Below are positions 1 to 10,824 of a stretch of DNA of 64,000 nt, piece by piece. The stretch lies in assembly GCA_025084515.1 (NCBI GenBank), contig JAJAGP010000953.1:35001-99000 (forward strand), read 5' to 3'. Within the stretch, counting starts at the first letter, position 1. Each line of letters opens with the position of its first letter. Below the pieces are notes generated by a model. That model was not told the DNA's origin. It was given only the letters and a program-made list of their open reading frames with translations, and did no database searches. The stretch is from Ancistrus triradiatus (taxonomy: Eukaryota; Chordata; Actinopteri; Siluriformes; Loricariidae). The translations under genes and the position numbers were made by a program.

Positions 1-128
1 GCCCTAGGCTTGCTCAATTTGGGATTGGACGTAGATATTAGGAGATAATCTAAACTTGTAAAGTTGCTTTGAGACAATGCTCCATTGTAAAAAGCGCTAT
101 ATAAATAGATCTGACTTGACTTGACTTG
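1..128 (+). repeat. 3' terminal tail of an L2-clade LINE
   Basis: Nearly identical to the end of the large L2 element at 29653-29780, including the AAAGCGCTATATAAATA motif and the short CTTGA tandem tail at about 111-127. The rest of this copy lies before the window. The microsatellite-like 3' end is characteristic of L2/CR1 elements, which reverse-transcribe from the 3' end and are usually 5'-truncated. Confidence 0.85.
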
Positions 129-160
129 GCCTAAAACTTTTGCACAGTACTGTAAATGCC
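129..160 (-). repeat. Terminal fragment of a Tc1-type MITE
   Basis: Carries the GCCTAAAACTTTTGCACAGT end that recurs, in either orientation, at about 32487, 43084, 43505, 44305, 45607, 56463 and 63009. It directly abuts the LINE tail, so one insertion was cut by the other. Confidence 0.6.
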
Positions 161-464
161 AACATATTCCCAAAAAAATTGACAGGAGACACTGGAGGAC
201 TCCTAAACTGACACAATTTGCACTGTTATTAAGGCAAGGGGAGCAGTAAACAAGTCCTCATGCGTCTCAAAAACATTTCTATTCCCATCTCTGCGGTGGT
301 GAATATCTAGTTTTGATCCAGTGACTGATTCGACGCATTTATTTAGTATGTGGTTTGGGACACAGCCTGTGGTTGTGAGTATACAGAAAGAGATTGGATT
401 AAGAGTGACCATGCTGATGATTAATCAGACAGGAGCTAGTCCTGATTCCACTGGCTTCAATAAT
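161..464. other. Unassigned non-coding stretch
   Basis: No repeat, gene or RNA recognised. Short open frames on both strands (203-412, 321-536) have no recognisable motif. Confidence 0.5.
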
Positions 465-618
465 TGGGGTCAGCCTTCAGTGGACTGTAGTGAGACAAGC
501 AGGCTCAGGGTTCAAGTTCAACCCTCAAAGGCTTGAGTTGTACCTTGTAAGATTGTATCGGTTGTAATTTGCTCCGGGTAAGAGCATCTGTTCAGTGCTG
601 TAAATGTAAATATGAATG
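465..618 (+). repeat. Degenerate tRNA-derived SINE
   Basis: Follows the SINE consensus seen elsewhere in the window: B-box-like AGGGTTCAAG at about 507, then a diverged middle, TTGTAAGATTGTATC, a CTC-GG-TAAG block and a TGTAAATGTAAAT tail. The A-box end is eroded. It is much more diverged than the copies at 36.0 or 57.1 kb, so probably older. Confidence 0.6.
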
Positions 619-1685
619 ATTCGTTAGCTTAGGTGTAGCCTACGTCTGGTTAGAATGAAAGTCTGCACCCACACCAATTCTTTTAATGGAAACCAGTAGC
701 CCTGTGGTAAGACGCTCACAGTAAGACATTTGGCTTTAGGGTGATGTAACCTGGTTCTGGGTCATTTTAACCTAAGCTCCCCTGTCGTTTCCCTTCTCTT
801 TCTGGAGCTGGATTTCTGCTCTCTTTTTAAAGCCAATGCAGTTTTAAAGAATGGGGAACAATTTCTTCCCTTCAACAAAGCAAGAACAAATAACACAAAG
901 CAAAAATGGCACGTCTGAGTCGTTCTAGGTTTGTTCCTTGCACGTTCATTAAAATTCAGCGCTTTTGAACTTTCAGCTCACGGTAACGTTAATGCGAGTG
1001 CGTACTCCATATCCTTAATTGCAGACACTTGACCGAAATTAGGTTGCAGATTACCAGAGAAAGGGCGTGTGGACCGAGAGGGAAGCGGAGTGAAAATAAA
1101 GGCAGCCTCAACGCGGGTTGTTAAGGAAGCACACATGGTTTTTCAGCACTTACATGGAAGGATCATAGTCATATCCTATGACTAAAGCATAGCAGTATAA
1201 TATACAGTGGAATTAGCGGTTACTCGGAACACGAGGGGCTGAATATATTTATGGTTTCGTTTTAATGATAATAGGAAACAGGCATAAAATTTACCTAGCA
1301 TGTGTGCGACTAATTGGGGGTTTGGGGCACAGAAATGCACCTCTATACACATAGACACTTACTTTGGTTTATTTGCTTTATTCTGAGGTGGCACTCTGGC
1401 AGCAGGTAGTGCTGGTGCCATACATGTCCAGGTTCCTTGGATATAGATGGAGATTGGTATGTTTTCCCCAGGTCTCCAAGGTATCTCTCCATTCACCTAT
1501 GCAAACTATGATAATATGTAGATTGGCTCTAAACTGACAGTACATTCCCCTCCTTTTGCCCAGTGATAGGCATCAGATCAATTATGACCCAGACCAAGAC
1601 AAATCCCTTCCTAAACATAATTGAGACGTTATGTTGTTCTCACTCACAAAATCAATGCAATCAATGCAAAACAATGTCATATTTA
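619..1685. other. Unassigned low-repeat DNA
   Basis: No coding region, RNA gene or known repeat recognised. Ordinary AT-leaning sequence. Confidence 0.4.
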
Positions 1686-1885
1686 AGCATGAAGAGAAGT
1701 AAGGCAGGAGGGGGAATCAATCCCTGACACTGCAACAGTGACCCATGCCAGCCGTCCTATTTCACAGCCTTAAATCCAGCCACTGCCGAGCTCCCACTGT
1801 TGTCCTTGAGCAACACTCTTAACCCACAACAGTTGTAAGGCGCTCTGGATAAGGGTGTCTGCTAAATGCTCAGAGACGTAGATGT
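1686..1885 (+). repeat. SINE-related repeat, with a 62-bp segment shared with 3308-3369
   Basis: The right part (about 1795-1870) matches the SINE body: TTGTCCTTGAGCAACACTC, TAACCCACAA, GGCGCTCTGGATAAGGGTG and TCTGCTAAATGCT. The left part (1686-1747) recurs inverted, with about three mismatches, inside the insertion in Tc1 copy A at 3308-3369. Either this is a SINE variant with a different head, or two repeats abut. Confidence 0.55.
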
Positions 1886-2345
1886 AGATGCAGTGGCAGT
1901 AACTGAAGATGGTTTTCGAGGCCCCAGTGACAACAAGCTTGCCTCCCAAGGCCCGCCAATGGTGAATGAGCTACATCACATTTGCAAAGACATGGCGACA
2001 ATGCACACAGAAACTACTCGCCCCCTGTACCATAGCCACTGGCCCCAGCCTGCTCCCGGACGTTGGCCGGTTGTTTGTTAAATGGTGCATTCCTCTAAAC
2101 TTGATAGTACTCTTTTTAAGTCTTAGTTCACCACATAACTGCCATCATTGTGCAAACTGCACATTAGTTATCACCTGGCCTTTCCTAGTATTAAGTTAAA
2201 TGTGGTATAAGCTCTCGAATAATGCGTGGGGTGGCATCTATTTTTACTGACCCCATCATAAAAATGCCCTGCAAATATACGGGATTCGTCCTGCTGTTTT
2301 ACCCAACAGGAAGATGCAATCTTGTGTAGGTTCTGTTAATAAAAC
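1886..2345. other. Unassigned non-coding stretch
   Basis: Nothing recognised. Overlapping short frames (1866-2081, 1966-2199) have no motif and no support. Confidence 0.4.
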
Positions 2346-2457
2346 TGTTTTCAGTCAATGGGATGACAATCAAGTGTGAGTGGGCACCCTGTTTTATTTA
2401 AAGAACAGGGATCTATCAAAGTCTGCTCTTCACAACACACGTTTATGGAAGTGTATC

Positions 2458-3128
2458 ATGGCACGAACAAAGAAGATTTCTGAGGACCTCAGAAAAAGAG
2501 TTGTTGATGCTCATCAGGTTGGAGAAGTTACAAAACCATCTCTAAAGAGTTTGGACTCCACCAATCCACAGTCAGACAGATTGTGTACAAATGGAGGAAA
2601 TTCAAGACCATTGTTACCCTCCCCGGGAGTGGTTCGACCAACAAAGATCACTCCAACAGCAAGGCGTGTGTAATGGCTGGCGAGGTCACAAAGGACCCCA
2701 GGGTAACTTCTAAGCAACTGAAGGCCTCTCTCACATTGGCTAATGTTAATGTTCATGAGTCCACCATCAGAAGAACACTGAACAACAATGGTGTGCATGG
2801 CAGGGTTGCAAGGAGAAAGCCACGGCTCTCCAAAAAGAACATTGCTGCTCGTCTGCAGTTTGCTAAAGATCACGTGGACGAGCCAGAAGGCTATTAGAAG
2901 AATGTTTTGTGGACGGAAGAGACCAAAATAGAATTGGGCCTGTTTTGCTGCATCTGGGCCAGGACGGCTTGCCATCATTGATGGAACAATGAATTCAACA
3001 TTCAAGATTCAAAACAGGTTTCCGTGTACAATGAAATTCTATCTTTGCCCCTCACCAAGAATGCCAACAGAAAAGAAAAAAACAAAGAAAAATACAATGA
3101 ATCAACAACAATAATAATAATAATAATA

Positions 3129-3179
<51 letters not shown>

Positions 3180-3748
3180 GTAAAAACAAAATAACTAGTA
3201 CAAAATTAAGTAGAACAAAAATTACCGCCATATATAATATCGATATTATTACCACCAGTTGGAGTCTGGCTATTGTTTACAGATCTATTAAAACATATGT
3301 AAAAATATGGGTCGCTGTTGCAGTGTCAGGGATTAATTCCCCCTCCTACCTTACTTCTCTTCATGCTTACATCTGAATTATATCAGAGAATTCTAAAGGA
3401 AAATGTCAGGACATCTGTCCATGAACTGAATCTCAAGAGAAGGTGGGTCATGCAGCAAGACAACGACCCTAAGCACACAAGTCATTCTACCAAAGAATGG
3501 TTAAAGAAGAATAAAGTTCATGTTCTGGAATGGCCAAGGCAAAGTCCTGATCTTAATCCAATGGAAATGTTGTTGACCTGAAGTGAGCAGCTAATGTGAG
3601 GAAACCCACCAACATCCCAGAGCTGAAGCTGTTCTGTATGGAGGAATGGACTAAAATTCCTCCAAGCCGGTGTGCAGGACTGATCAACAGCTACAGGAAA
3701 CATTTAGCTGCAGTTATTGTTGCACAGGGGGGTCACACCAGATACTGA
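2458..3748 (+). pseudogene. Broken Tc1 transposase, copy A
   Basis: Tc1-family transposases cut and paste their own element in the nucleus, using a paired-type HTH DNA-binding half and a DDE catalytic half. The start ATG (2458) opens MARTKKISEDLRKRV. A 1-bp loss near 2526 shifts frame. The HTH region resumes as KWRKFKTIVTLPGSG and NNNGVHGRVARRKP. A Trp codon has become TAG at about 2895. The first catalytic Asp is lost (the WMDET motif reads WTEET), and the following roughly 120 bp are deleted. After the insertion, the second Asp motif QQDNDPKHTS (about 3451) and the SPDLNPME block are visible, then another frameshift. The reading ends with GGHTRY and a stop at 3746-3748. Clearly dead. Confidence 0.9.
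2997..3373. repeat. Insertion in Tc1 copy A: LINE-like tail plus AAT microsatellite
   Basis: Copies C and D run straight through this site (GAATTC joined to TGAAT...ATCAGAGA), so the block is an insertion. It starts with ATTCAAGATTCAA and GTACAATGAAATTCT, a motif typical of fish LINE/SINE 3' ends. It continues through an interrupted AAT microsatellite (about 3108-3180) and ends with the 62-bp segment shared in inverted orientation with 1686-1747. The long poly-Leu reading frame on the minus strand is only the microsatellite. Confidence 0.7.
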
Positions 3749-3970
3749 AAGCAAAGGGTCACATACTTTTGAAACTCACTAATATGTAATACTGGATCGT
3801 TTTCCTCAATAAATAAATGACCAAGTATAATATTTGTGTCTCATTTGTTTAACTGGGTTCTCTTTATCTACTTTTAGGACTTGTGTGAAAATCTGATGAT
3901 GTTTTAGGTCATATTTATGCAGAAATAAAGAAAATTATCGATGGTTCACAAACTTTCAAGCACCACTGTA

Positions 3971-5230
3971 TAAAACGTGAGTGATATGCAGCAGTAATGA
4001 ACGACGGACCTCACAGATCTCAGCTCCAGCCTCTCCCTCCGTCTCACTCGGGGTGCTAATAAAGATGACACCTGACAGCTAACAATGCTTGTCAAAATCT
4101 CGTACAGGAACTCAGCTTGCCTCCCAACATCTGTCCAGCAGGCCTCTACTTAAACATTATTCGTCTTGTCTTTGTCTCAGAAAGCGATGTCTTTTTTCTC
4201 CGGCTCCCTTTGGCCCTTGACCAGCTCACGCTCAGTCAGAGGCACTGGATCTTTCTTTTCCACTCTGGTTATTTCGACTGACTAGCAGTTGTCGCACTTG
4301 TTTGGGCTCTCGGAGCAGTTGTGGGATCAGTGCTGGTGGGTTTGTGGAGTGTAGGCCATTCTTACACCCACCATGCACCTGTCCATGGGCATGTCCCCAC
4401 ATGGCCAAACAATAAACAGCGAAAAAACCTCCGAGCACTGGCTGTTGCTTCATCTTGCTGTTTTTTTGCTACCCACTGACGCCCCCGCTCCGTACAAGCG
4501 CCAACCCCCAGAAATCACTACTGTGGTCGGCCACAGGGCCCTACCCAATCTCGCAAGCCTTGAAACCACATGAGGGTGTGGTTCCGGCCAGGGACAGGGA
4601 GGCCATTTATTTTGGGCACATCTCTGCTGACTGACTCATGTGTTGACTGGAAAGTTGGCCTCGTGCCTCTGTTCAACGGCATATCACTCCATGGCACCTC
4701 TTTTCCTTTGCTTATTTTAGGCAGAAAAATCAAATATCGACCTAGATTAGCTGGTTACTGGTCAGTTTTTCAGCCTAAATAAGCAAGCAAGGAGCAGTTA
4801 ATGGATGAGGTCTTGAGAGAGTGGCGAAGAGAAATGTGCAAGAGCGGGGTGTGAATCAGATGCTTCAGCAGATGCTGAAGGCTGTGTGCTGTCTCACAGC
4901 TTTGACAGGCCTGCTGCTCTGGCCACGAAGGCACGCTCGTCACATCAAAAAGACCCATTCAATGGATGCCTGATCAGAATATTCAAAAGTGGGCAGGCCA
5001 TTTAACAAGTGTATTACCTTCTGTGAAACTGGTCCTTCACCAAAATGGTTTTTGCTTGGACCTTACCATAGTCTAATAGTCTTTTTTGCTACTGCAATGT
5101 AAATATAAAGGGTATTTCCATAAGAAAACTGCATGCAAACGACAAGTAAATGCTGCAGAGATACCACTGAAAACACGAGTGGAACGCCACCATCTACACA
5201 GCATCTGAAACCGGAATATCACTCCCTCCA
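3971..5230. other. Low-repeat DNA between repeats
   Basis: No repeat, RNA or coding region recognised. Several 60-75-codon open frames lie on both strands, overlap each other and carry no recognisable motif. Confidence 0.4.
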
Positions 5231-5439
5231 GGAAATACACAGCACAGTAGTTCTTCAGTTACAAGCACACATTAACAATCACACACTGTAGAGCCAAAAT
5301 ATAAATGCACAATGGAATATCAATATAGATAAACATACCTCACTGGCTGCACACAGCCAAGAGGGAATGAGTCCACTTAAAGGAATACGAATTTCCCGAA
5401 GAGCCAATGCAGTATCATCTTTTAATCACTTTAAAATGA

Positions 5440-5632
5440 CTAATACATTACATTTTAAATGTACATTTACAGCATTTAGCAGACGCCCTTATCCAGAGCG
5501 ACTTACAATTGTCTTACAGTCTTACAATCCAAGCAGTTGTGGGTTAAGGGCCTTGCTCAAGGACCCAACAGTGGCAGCTTGGCAGAGGTGGGATTTGAAC
5601 CCTGGTCCTTTCCGTTTCAGGTCTCTTCAGAG
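5440..5632 (-). repeat. tRNA-derived SINE
   Basis: Read on the minus strand: B-box GGTTCAAATCCCACC, then GCCACTGTTGGGTCCTTGAG, TAAGTCGCTCTGGATAAGGG, CGTCTGCTAAATGCTG and a TGTAAATGTA tail. The A-box head is altered (5605-5630). Such SINEs are Pol III-transcribed and mobilised by a partner LINE. Confidence 0.85.
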
Positions 5633-6013
5633 CAGATAAACTTGTGACACCTAAAAGTGACCGTAACAGAGTTTCTACTTATGTACGTACCTCATTGGTT
5701 CTCAAATAAGTGGTCCTAGGGGTCTCCTAGGGGTGGCGTGGACCCCTATTGTGTTTGGGCACAGCAAGGCAAATGAATGAGGCATGTTTAAGATACTTAA
5801 TGCATGTCACTATATATATTTATAATAATTCAACCATAAAAATGATTTGTGCCTTTATCTATGTTGTTTTGTTCAATAAGAACTTGAGTTTGGTATGAAT
5901 TACAATGTTTAAAATAAATTCCAGTGCAGTTTGGAAGCAAAGGACATGTACGTGTGTGTCAAAAATATTCTGACCTACAAATTGGGGCGCTGAAGAAAAA
6001 GAGAACCACTGAT
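5633..6013. repeat. Middle of repeat family X
   Basis: Sequence between the two SINEs. It has no confident match elsewhere in the window; it includes a short duplicated CCTAGGGGT at 5715-5735 and an AT-rich run at 5810-5830. Confidence 0.35.
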
Positions 6014-6205
6014 GAACATTTACAGCATTTGGCAGATGCCCTTATCCAGAGCGACTTCCAATTGATAGTCTTACAATCCAAGCAATTGTGGGTTAAGGGT
6101 CTTGCTCAAGAACAAAACAGTGCCAGCTTGGCAGTGGTGGGATTTGAACCCTGGACCTTCTGGTCCATAGTCCAGTATCTTAACTGCTAGGCTACTACAA
6201 TCCCA
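6014..6205 (-). repeat. tRNA-derived SINE, near full length
   Basis: The minus strand shows the A-box-like TAGCAGTTAAG, the B-box GGTTCAAATCCCACC (about 6138-6152), the GGACTATGGACCAGAAGGTC anticodon-arm block and the conserved body ending in TGCTGTAAATGTT. It is close to the consensus of the other copies. Confidence 0.88.
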
Positions 6206-6480
6206 GACGAAGTAGTCAATGCAAAGCAAATCAATATTCATGAAAATTAATTCAATTTAAGAAATGTAAACAAAACATCAAGTTATGACATAAATAATAT
6301 GTATGAGTAAAAATGCATGTCAAATTACACATTTTATTATTTGACCAGCTATTTATAGTTGCAACATCCAGAGTTAAAAGAGAGATTTTTATTTTTTATT
6401 ATAATTTGTTATAATTATAAGACCTCAGTCGTTAAAGCGAACAGACGTTGATTGGATTGTACCTGTAGAACACTGTGGAA

Positions 6481-7390
6481 GACCCTAAAACTGTTACCAC
6501 CAGAATTTTGGTGCTCACCATCCCTGGTGAAATGCAAAAGGGAGTCTGAGAGTCAAATCAGATAGCGGATCACAAGCTTTTGGACAAAGTCCCGTTCCTG
6601 TGTATGGATCTGTATGATTCTATTCATGTAGAATATCACCAGCAGCAGCTTTGTTGAAAAAAACACTGCACAGGAACAGAGGTAGAACCCAGAATGTGTG
6701 TAACATCATGAGATAGCAGAGCTTTTTGAATGCAGCCTTTTAGAGCAGATTAGCCTGAAGTCATCTTAGATACTCAGTCATTGTATTCCATTCCCTACCT
6801 GTAACCATGTTTGATTCACAAACATTTATGTTAAAATTGAGACGTTTTTGTGTGTCATAGAATTTGTGTGTCTAGAGAGAATTGGCTTGTGAGCGCTGGC
6901 AAAAAAAAAAAGGTCTTAAACATAAAGCTTCACAGCTGGAATGTTCCAGATGGCAGGAGCAGTCAATAAAGACAGGGGTGAGAGGCCCATAAAAACACAT
7001 AAAAACATAAAACTCACCACCATAAAAACAGTGCAAAACTCTAACAAGGCACTTATTTATCTGCCTGGCAACCCAGCGTAGGAATATCCATTCAAAGCAG
7101 CGGGTTGAAATTTAGTCTTCCTCGTTATATGGTTATTAGAGGATTGAGACTTTTCATTTTTGCATAAATGCCCTACTAAACTATTGTCACAGTGACATTG
7201 CTTGTAGCGTAATATTGTTTTTTTTAACATGATTGCCACGAACAGGCGGAAAATGACACGCGTCTGATGCAGGTAAAATAAACACGGAAAGTTTGGGGGG
7301 GTGCGGTTGATTTAACGCTGTGATCTTAAAACGTGAGGGTACACGGCCTCCCTCTACTTGTGTGACATTGCCAAATAATATCATGTACGA
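6481..7390. other. Unassigned low-repeat DNA
   Basis: No repeat or coding region recognised. Confidence 0.4.
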
Positions 7391-8330
7391 GTGGCTTCAC
7401 TTCCCTTATGGAAAATGTGGCAGCGCGGCCTCTTCATGAATTATCCCTCTGTGGTCTCGTCAGCCCTGGGCTGATCTTGCACATCTTTTTCGGTGGGGGA
7501 AGGCAGATATGCGCTTACCAGTGGTAGACAGGCTCCCCCTCTAACAAAAGGCAGACGCTCTTTGCTTGCCTTTCCCTGCGCCTGGGACATGTGGCGCGTT
7601 GACATTCCCGGCACCCACACTGGCAGGGGAACGTGCCAATTAGCGGCCATCTCAAAGAAGGGGGTTGCTGGCTGGGGGAGGCTCTGCCGAAGGAGGCTGG
7701 GTGGGGATGTATGGGTGGATGGTTGGACTCGGAGAGGGTGGAGCAGCGGTGCAAGCCCAGACCTCAGGAATGCCTCGCGCTCAGACGCAGGGTGTAATTA
7801 GCCGGCTGTCCTTGGGTGTCCGGGCCACATCAACGGAAACCCCAGCCCTTGGGTTTGGTGGCGTTGGTGGACAGGGTTGTGACCTGCAGCGGCTCCACCC
7901 GGCTCAGTAAAGGCATTAGCGGGACCAAGTCTGCGCTTCTGGGGAAAGCTTTAACCAAACCCGCGCAATCTTTCACTGTCACTGCCCCAGCGCGCACTCA
8001 GTCATCATATTTACTCCCTCGTTCACAGCCGGTAAGTGTGCGCATGCAGGGACTGTGACAGACCACCTCCCTCTACCCTCCATACCTCCCAATTCTCCGG
8101 GTCTCCCTTGACAGCTGGTAGTCAGTCCTCCAGCAGGGGAGCAACCGCAGTGGGGGTGGCTCGAGCGGCCAGGCTGTCTGCTTAGGCTCTTGGGCAAAAT
8201 ACGCACAGAAGCACACTGACATTCCTGCCAGCCTTAACTTGTGCTAGAGGTCCCCTAATGGACGAAAAGCAGGCGATCAGGGTGAGACGGCTATTTCGTG
8301 TGGGCGGGATCGGGATCCCCTCCAATTACT
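7391..8330. other. GC-richer low-repeat block, candidate conserved non-coding DNA
   Basis: GC-rich compared with its flanks and free of transposon sequence. Overlapping open frames occur on both strands (7441-7650 minus, 7493-7801 plus, 7816-8058 plus), but none has a recognisable domain, and splice signals do not define an exon. It may be regulatory DNA or an unrecognised exon. Confidence 0.3.
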
Positions 8331-9470
8331 CAGGACACAGCCTTTCCTCCACGCTCTCCAAACCTGTAACCTGTGTCAGTTAGATGGTGGAAAGCACGCG
8401 GACGCGTAGAAAGCCGTTAGAGAGCGATGGTGCCGTGTATAAAGAAGAAAAAAGCAGATGGATAGGAAGCAAACAGCACCACATAATATATGATGAAAAA
8501 AGATAAATTAGCCCATGCTCAAATGGCAGTTACACAATTAAACACTGATCATTAACCATACAGCCAGATATGGCAGACAATTACTGTAAAATTAGTACTT
8601 ATTGAAGTACGCTTCAGTAGTGGAAGGCAGGTAATTATCCCAGTAATTGTGCTGCATACCGGAATCGCAATGTAATTATGATATAACCCTGTTATAACGC
8701 CATTCGATTCTAGATTCCTCTCTTACGTTGGCGTTCTGAATGCAGTCCCTACAGATGGAGCCTCGGCTGACCTGCTCTGAACCTCTTCTGCAGCATCTAG
8801 TGATTAGATACCTAATTGAGCAGATGCTCCGTGGACATGACGACACGGCGCCAGGTGACCAGAACCTAGGGGTGTGTGATACTGACAAAAAAAACCTCGA
8901 TATTAGACAATTAGACAATTCTCCAGCAGTGTTTATCTAAGGTCTAAAGCAGGCAATTCATTTTCCCAAAAGGCCACACAAGAAACCAGTCCTGTTGTTT
9001 AGGGCCGAACCAGTGGGCTGAACTTAATTCTGCACAATATTTATTTATCACTTTGGAAAAAGCAGTTTATTTTTCAAAATCTCAAAATTTTTCAAAGAGT
9101 AGCGATGGATCTTATATGAGGAATCGGAAATCTATTCTTGGAAATTTGGAATTTGAATACGTGGACTGTTAAGGCGTGTTTTTGACTGTTTTTTGCAAAG
9201 TGAGTGATATACTCGATAACATCAGCTCACACATCCTTAAAACAACAATAAAGATATTATCATAGACGATACATATGGCAGAAATGACTGGGGATGCAAC
9301 AGGGACACTGCTAGAGAGAAGCTAGCAAGATAGAGCCTCCAAACTGTTTGTTTATTACTTTAAATAATTTTGTAGCATTGAATAACCCTTACAAAAGGCA
9401 GCTGAATCTACACTGCATCAGTTTATAGTAATTGTTCCGGTTTCTGGTGGCTAAGGAATACTTACAGCGT
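8331..9470. other. Unassigned low-repeat DNA
   Basis: No repeat or coding region recognised. Confidence 0.35.
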
Positions 9471-9966
9471 TGCAGGATCTTAAGGTGCAGCAGGGTGAAG
9501 GCAACAGAGTATAGCTCGGAGCGAGGAAGACTGCTGTTATTGACCGAGCAGCCACCATCGCTCTCATTAAGTTCTATTAATCTATTTACCCTTCACCGGT
9601 AGCTGACACCAAGCTCTTTCCTCTTCACTCCTCTCCGAAGCCGAAATGACACAGGCACTGCGGGCTAGATTGGAGGCCACGAGGTCATGTTGCCGATGAC
9701 GGTGTTGGCTAAGGGTTGCAGAGGGGATGGGTAGCACCTCAGGGACTGGAGAGGACAGCGGAGGAGGGAGGATGCAAGCCAGAGGGGTTCATGAGAGTGA
9801 GATATTCATTAGCAGAGTCAACCTGACACACACTCCCCCACACTGCTTCTGCCAAGGAGTACCATCCGGACCTGAGATCTGGAGTGCAGCAGCGGTCATG
9901 CTAAAGCACGTAAACGAGAGCGTTTCCGTGTACAATATAATGTTTCCATTGAGAATGCGTAACAGA
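9471..9966. other. Low-repeat block, candidate conserved non-coding DNA
   Basis: Balanced composition, no repeat matches, and ATTA cores near 9569-9584 (for example CATTAAGTTCTATTAATC). It lies directly beside the Tc1 insertion. Confidence 0.25.
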
Positions 9967-10136
9967 TACAGTGGGCAAAAAGTATTTAGTCAGCCACTGA
10001 TTGTGCAAGTTCTCCTACTTAGAAAGGTGAGAGAGGTCAAAATGAGAAAAACTAATCCAGGAAATCACATTGTAGGATTTTTAAAGAATTGAATTGTACA
10101 TCATGGTGGAAAATAAGTATTTGGTCAATACAAAAA

Positions 10137-10824
10137 TTAACTCAGTACTTTGTAACATAACCTTTGTTGGTAATGACAGAGGTCAAACGTTTTGAGGAGG
10201 TTTTGGCTTAAAATCTCACGATACATGGCCCCGTTTATTCTTCCCTTAACACGGATCAGTCGTCCTGTCCTCTTTGCAGAAAAACAGCCCCAAAGCATGA
10301 TGTTGCCACCCCCGTGCTTCACAGTAGGTATGGTGTTCTTGGGATGCAACTCGCCATTCCTCTTCCTGCAAACACAACGAGTTGAGTTTTTTACCAAAAA
10401 GTTCTATTTTGGTTTTATCTGACCACATGATATTCTCCCAATCCTCTTCTGGATCATCCATATGCTCTCTGGCAAGCCTCAGACGGGTCTGGACATGTAC
10501 TGGCTTAAGCAGGGGGACACGTCTGGCACGGCAGGATCTGAGTCCCTCTCGGCGTAGTGTGTTACTGATGGTAGCCTTTGTTACTTTGGTCCCAGCTCTC
10601 TGCAGGTCATTCATCAGGTCCCTCTGTGTAGTTCTGGGATTTTTGTTCACCATTCTCATGATCATTTTGACCCCACGGGATGAGATCTTGTGTGGAGCCC
10701 CAGATTGAGGGAGATTATCAATGGTCTTGTATGTCTTCCATTTTCTTACAATTGCTCCCACAGTTGATTTATTCACACCAACCTGCTTGCTTATTGTAGA
10801 TTCACTCTTCCCAGCCTGGTGCAT
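10137..10824 (-). pseudogene. Broken Tc1 transposase, copy B
   Basis: The minus strand reads GKSESTISKQVGVNKSTVGA (first HTH), then KWKTYKTIDNLPQSGAPHKI, then the second HTH region ending LARE, then DDPEEDWENIMWSDKTKIEL, where the first catalytic Asp remains but the following Glu is Lys. A frameshift follows at about 10395, and the reading resumes as PTVKHGGGNIMLWGCFSA. The protein then stops near ILSQNLL, and roughly 450 bp carrying the second Asp and the catalytic Glu are deleted. The initiator region is missing because the insert at 10824-11670 replaced it. Non-functional. Confidence 0.9.

Larger units (their letters stand above)
2346..3968 (+). mobile_element. Tc1/mariner transposon copy A, 5'-truncated
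   Basis: Aligns with copies C and D over the whole internal region. The left inverted terminal repeat is missing: similarity begins at about 2346, in the 5' leader. The right terminal repeat ends in CTTTCAAGCACCACTG at 3968, followed by TA at 3969-3970, the expected Tc1 target dinucleotide. It contains a foreign insertion at 2997-3373 and an internal deletion near 2935. Confidence 0.9.
5231..6480. repeat. Unclassified dispersed repeat (family X), interrupted by two SINEs
   Basis: The left part (5231-5440, with CTCACTGGCTGCACACA) matches 31822-32010. The right part (about 6213-6480) matches 22210-22310, 32105-32210, 52975-53060 and 30838-30930. The SINEs at 5440 and 6014 split it. The ends and class are unclear, and no coding sequence was seen. 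Confidence 0.6.

Noticed and set aside
3052..3255. Poly-leucine open frame, a possible membrane protein
   Set aside because: It is the translation of an AAT microsatellite on the minus strand.
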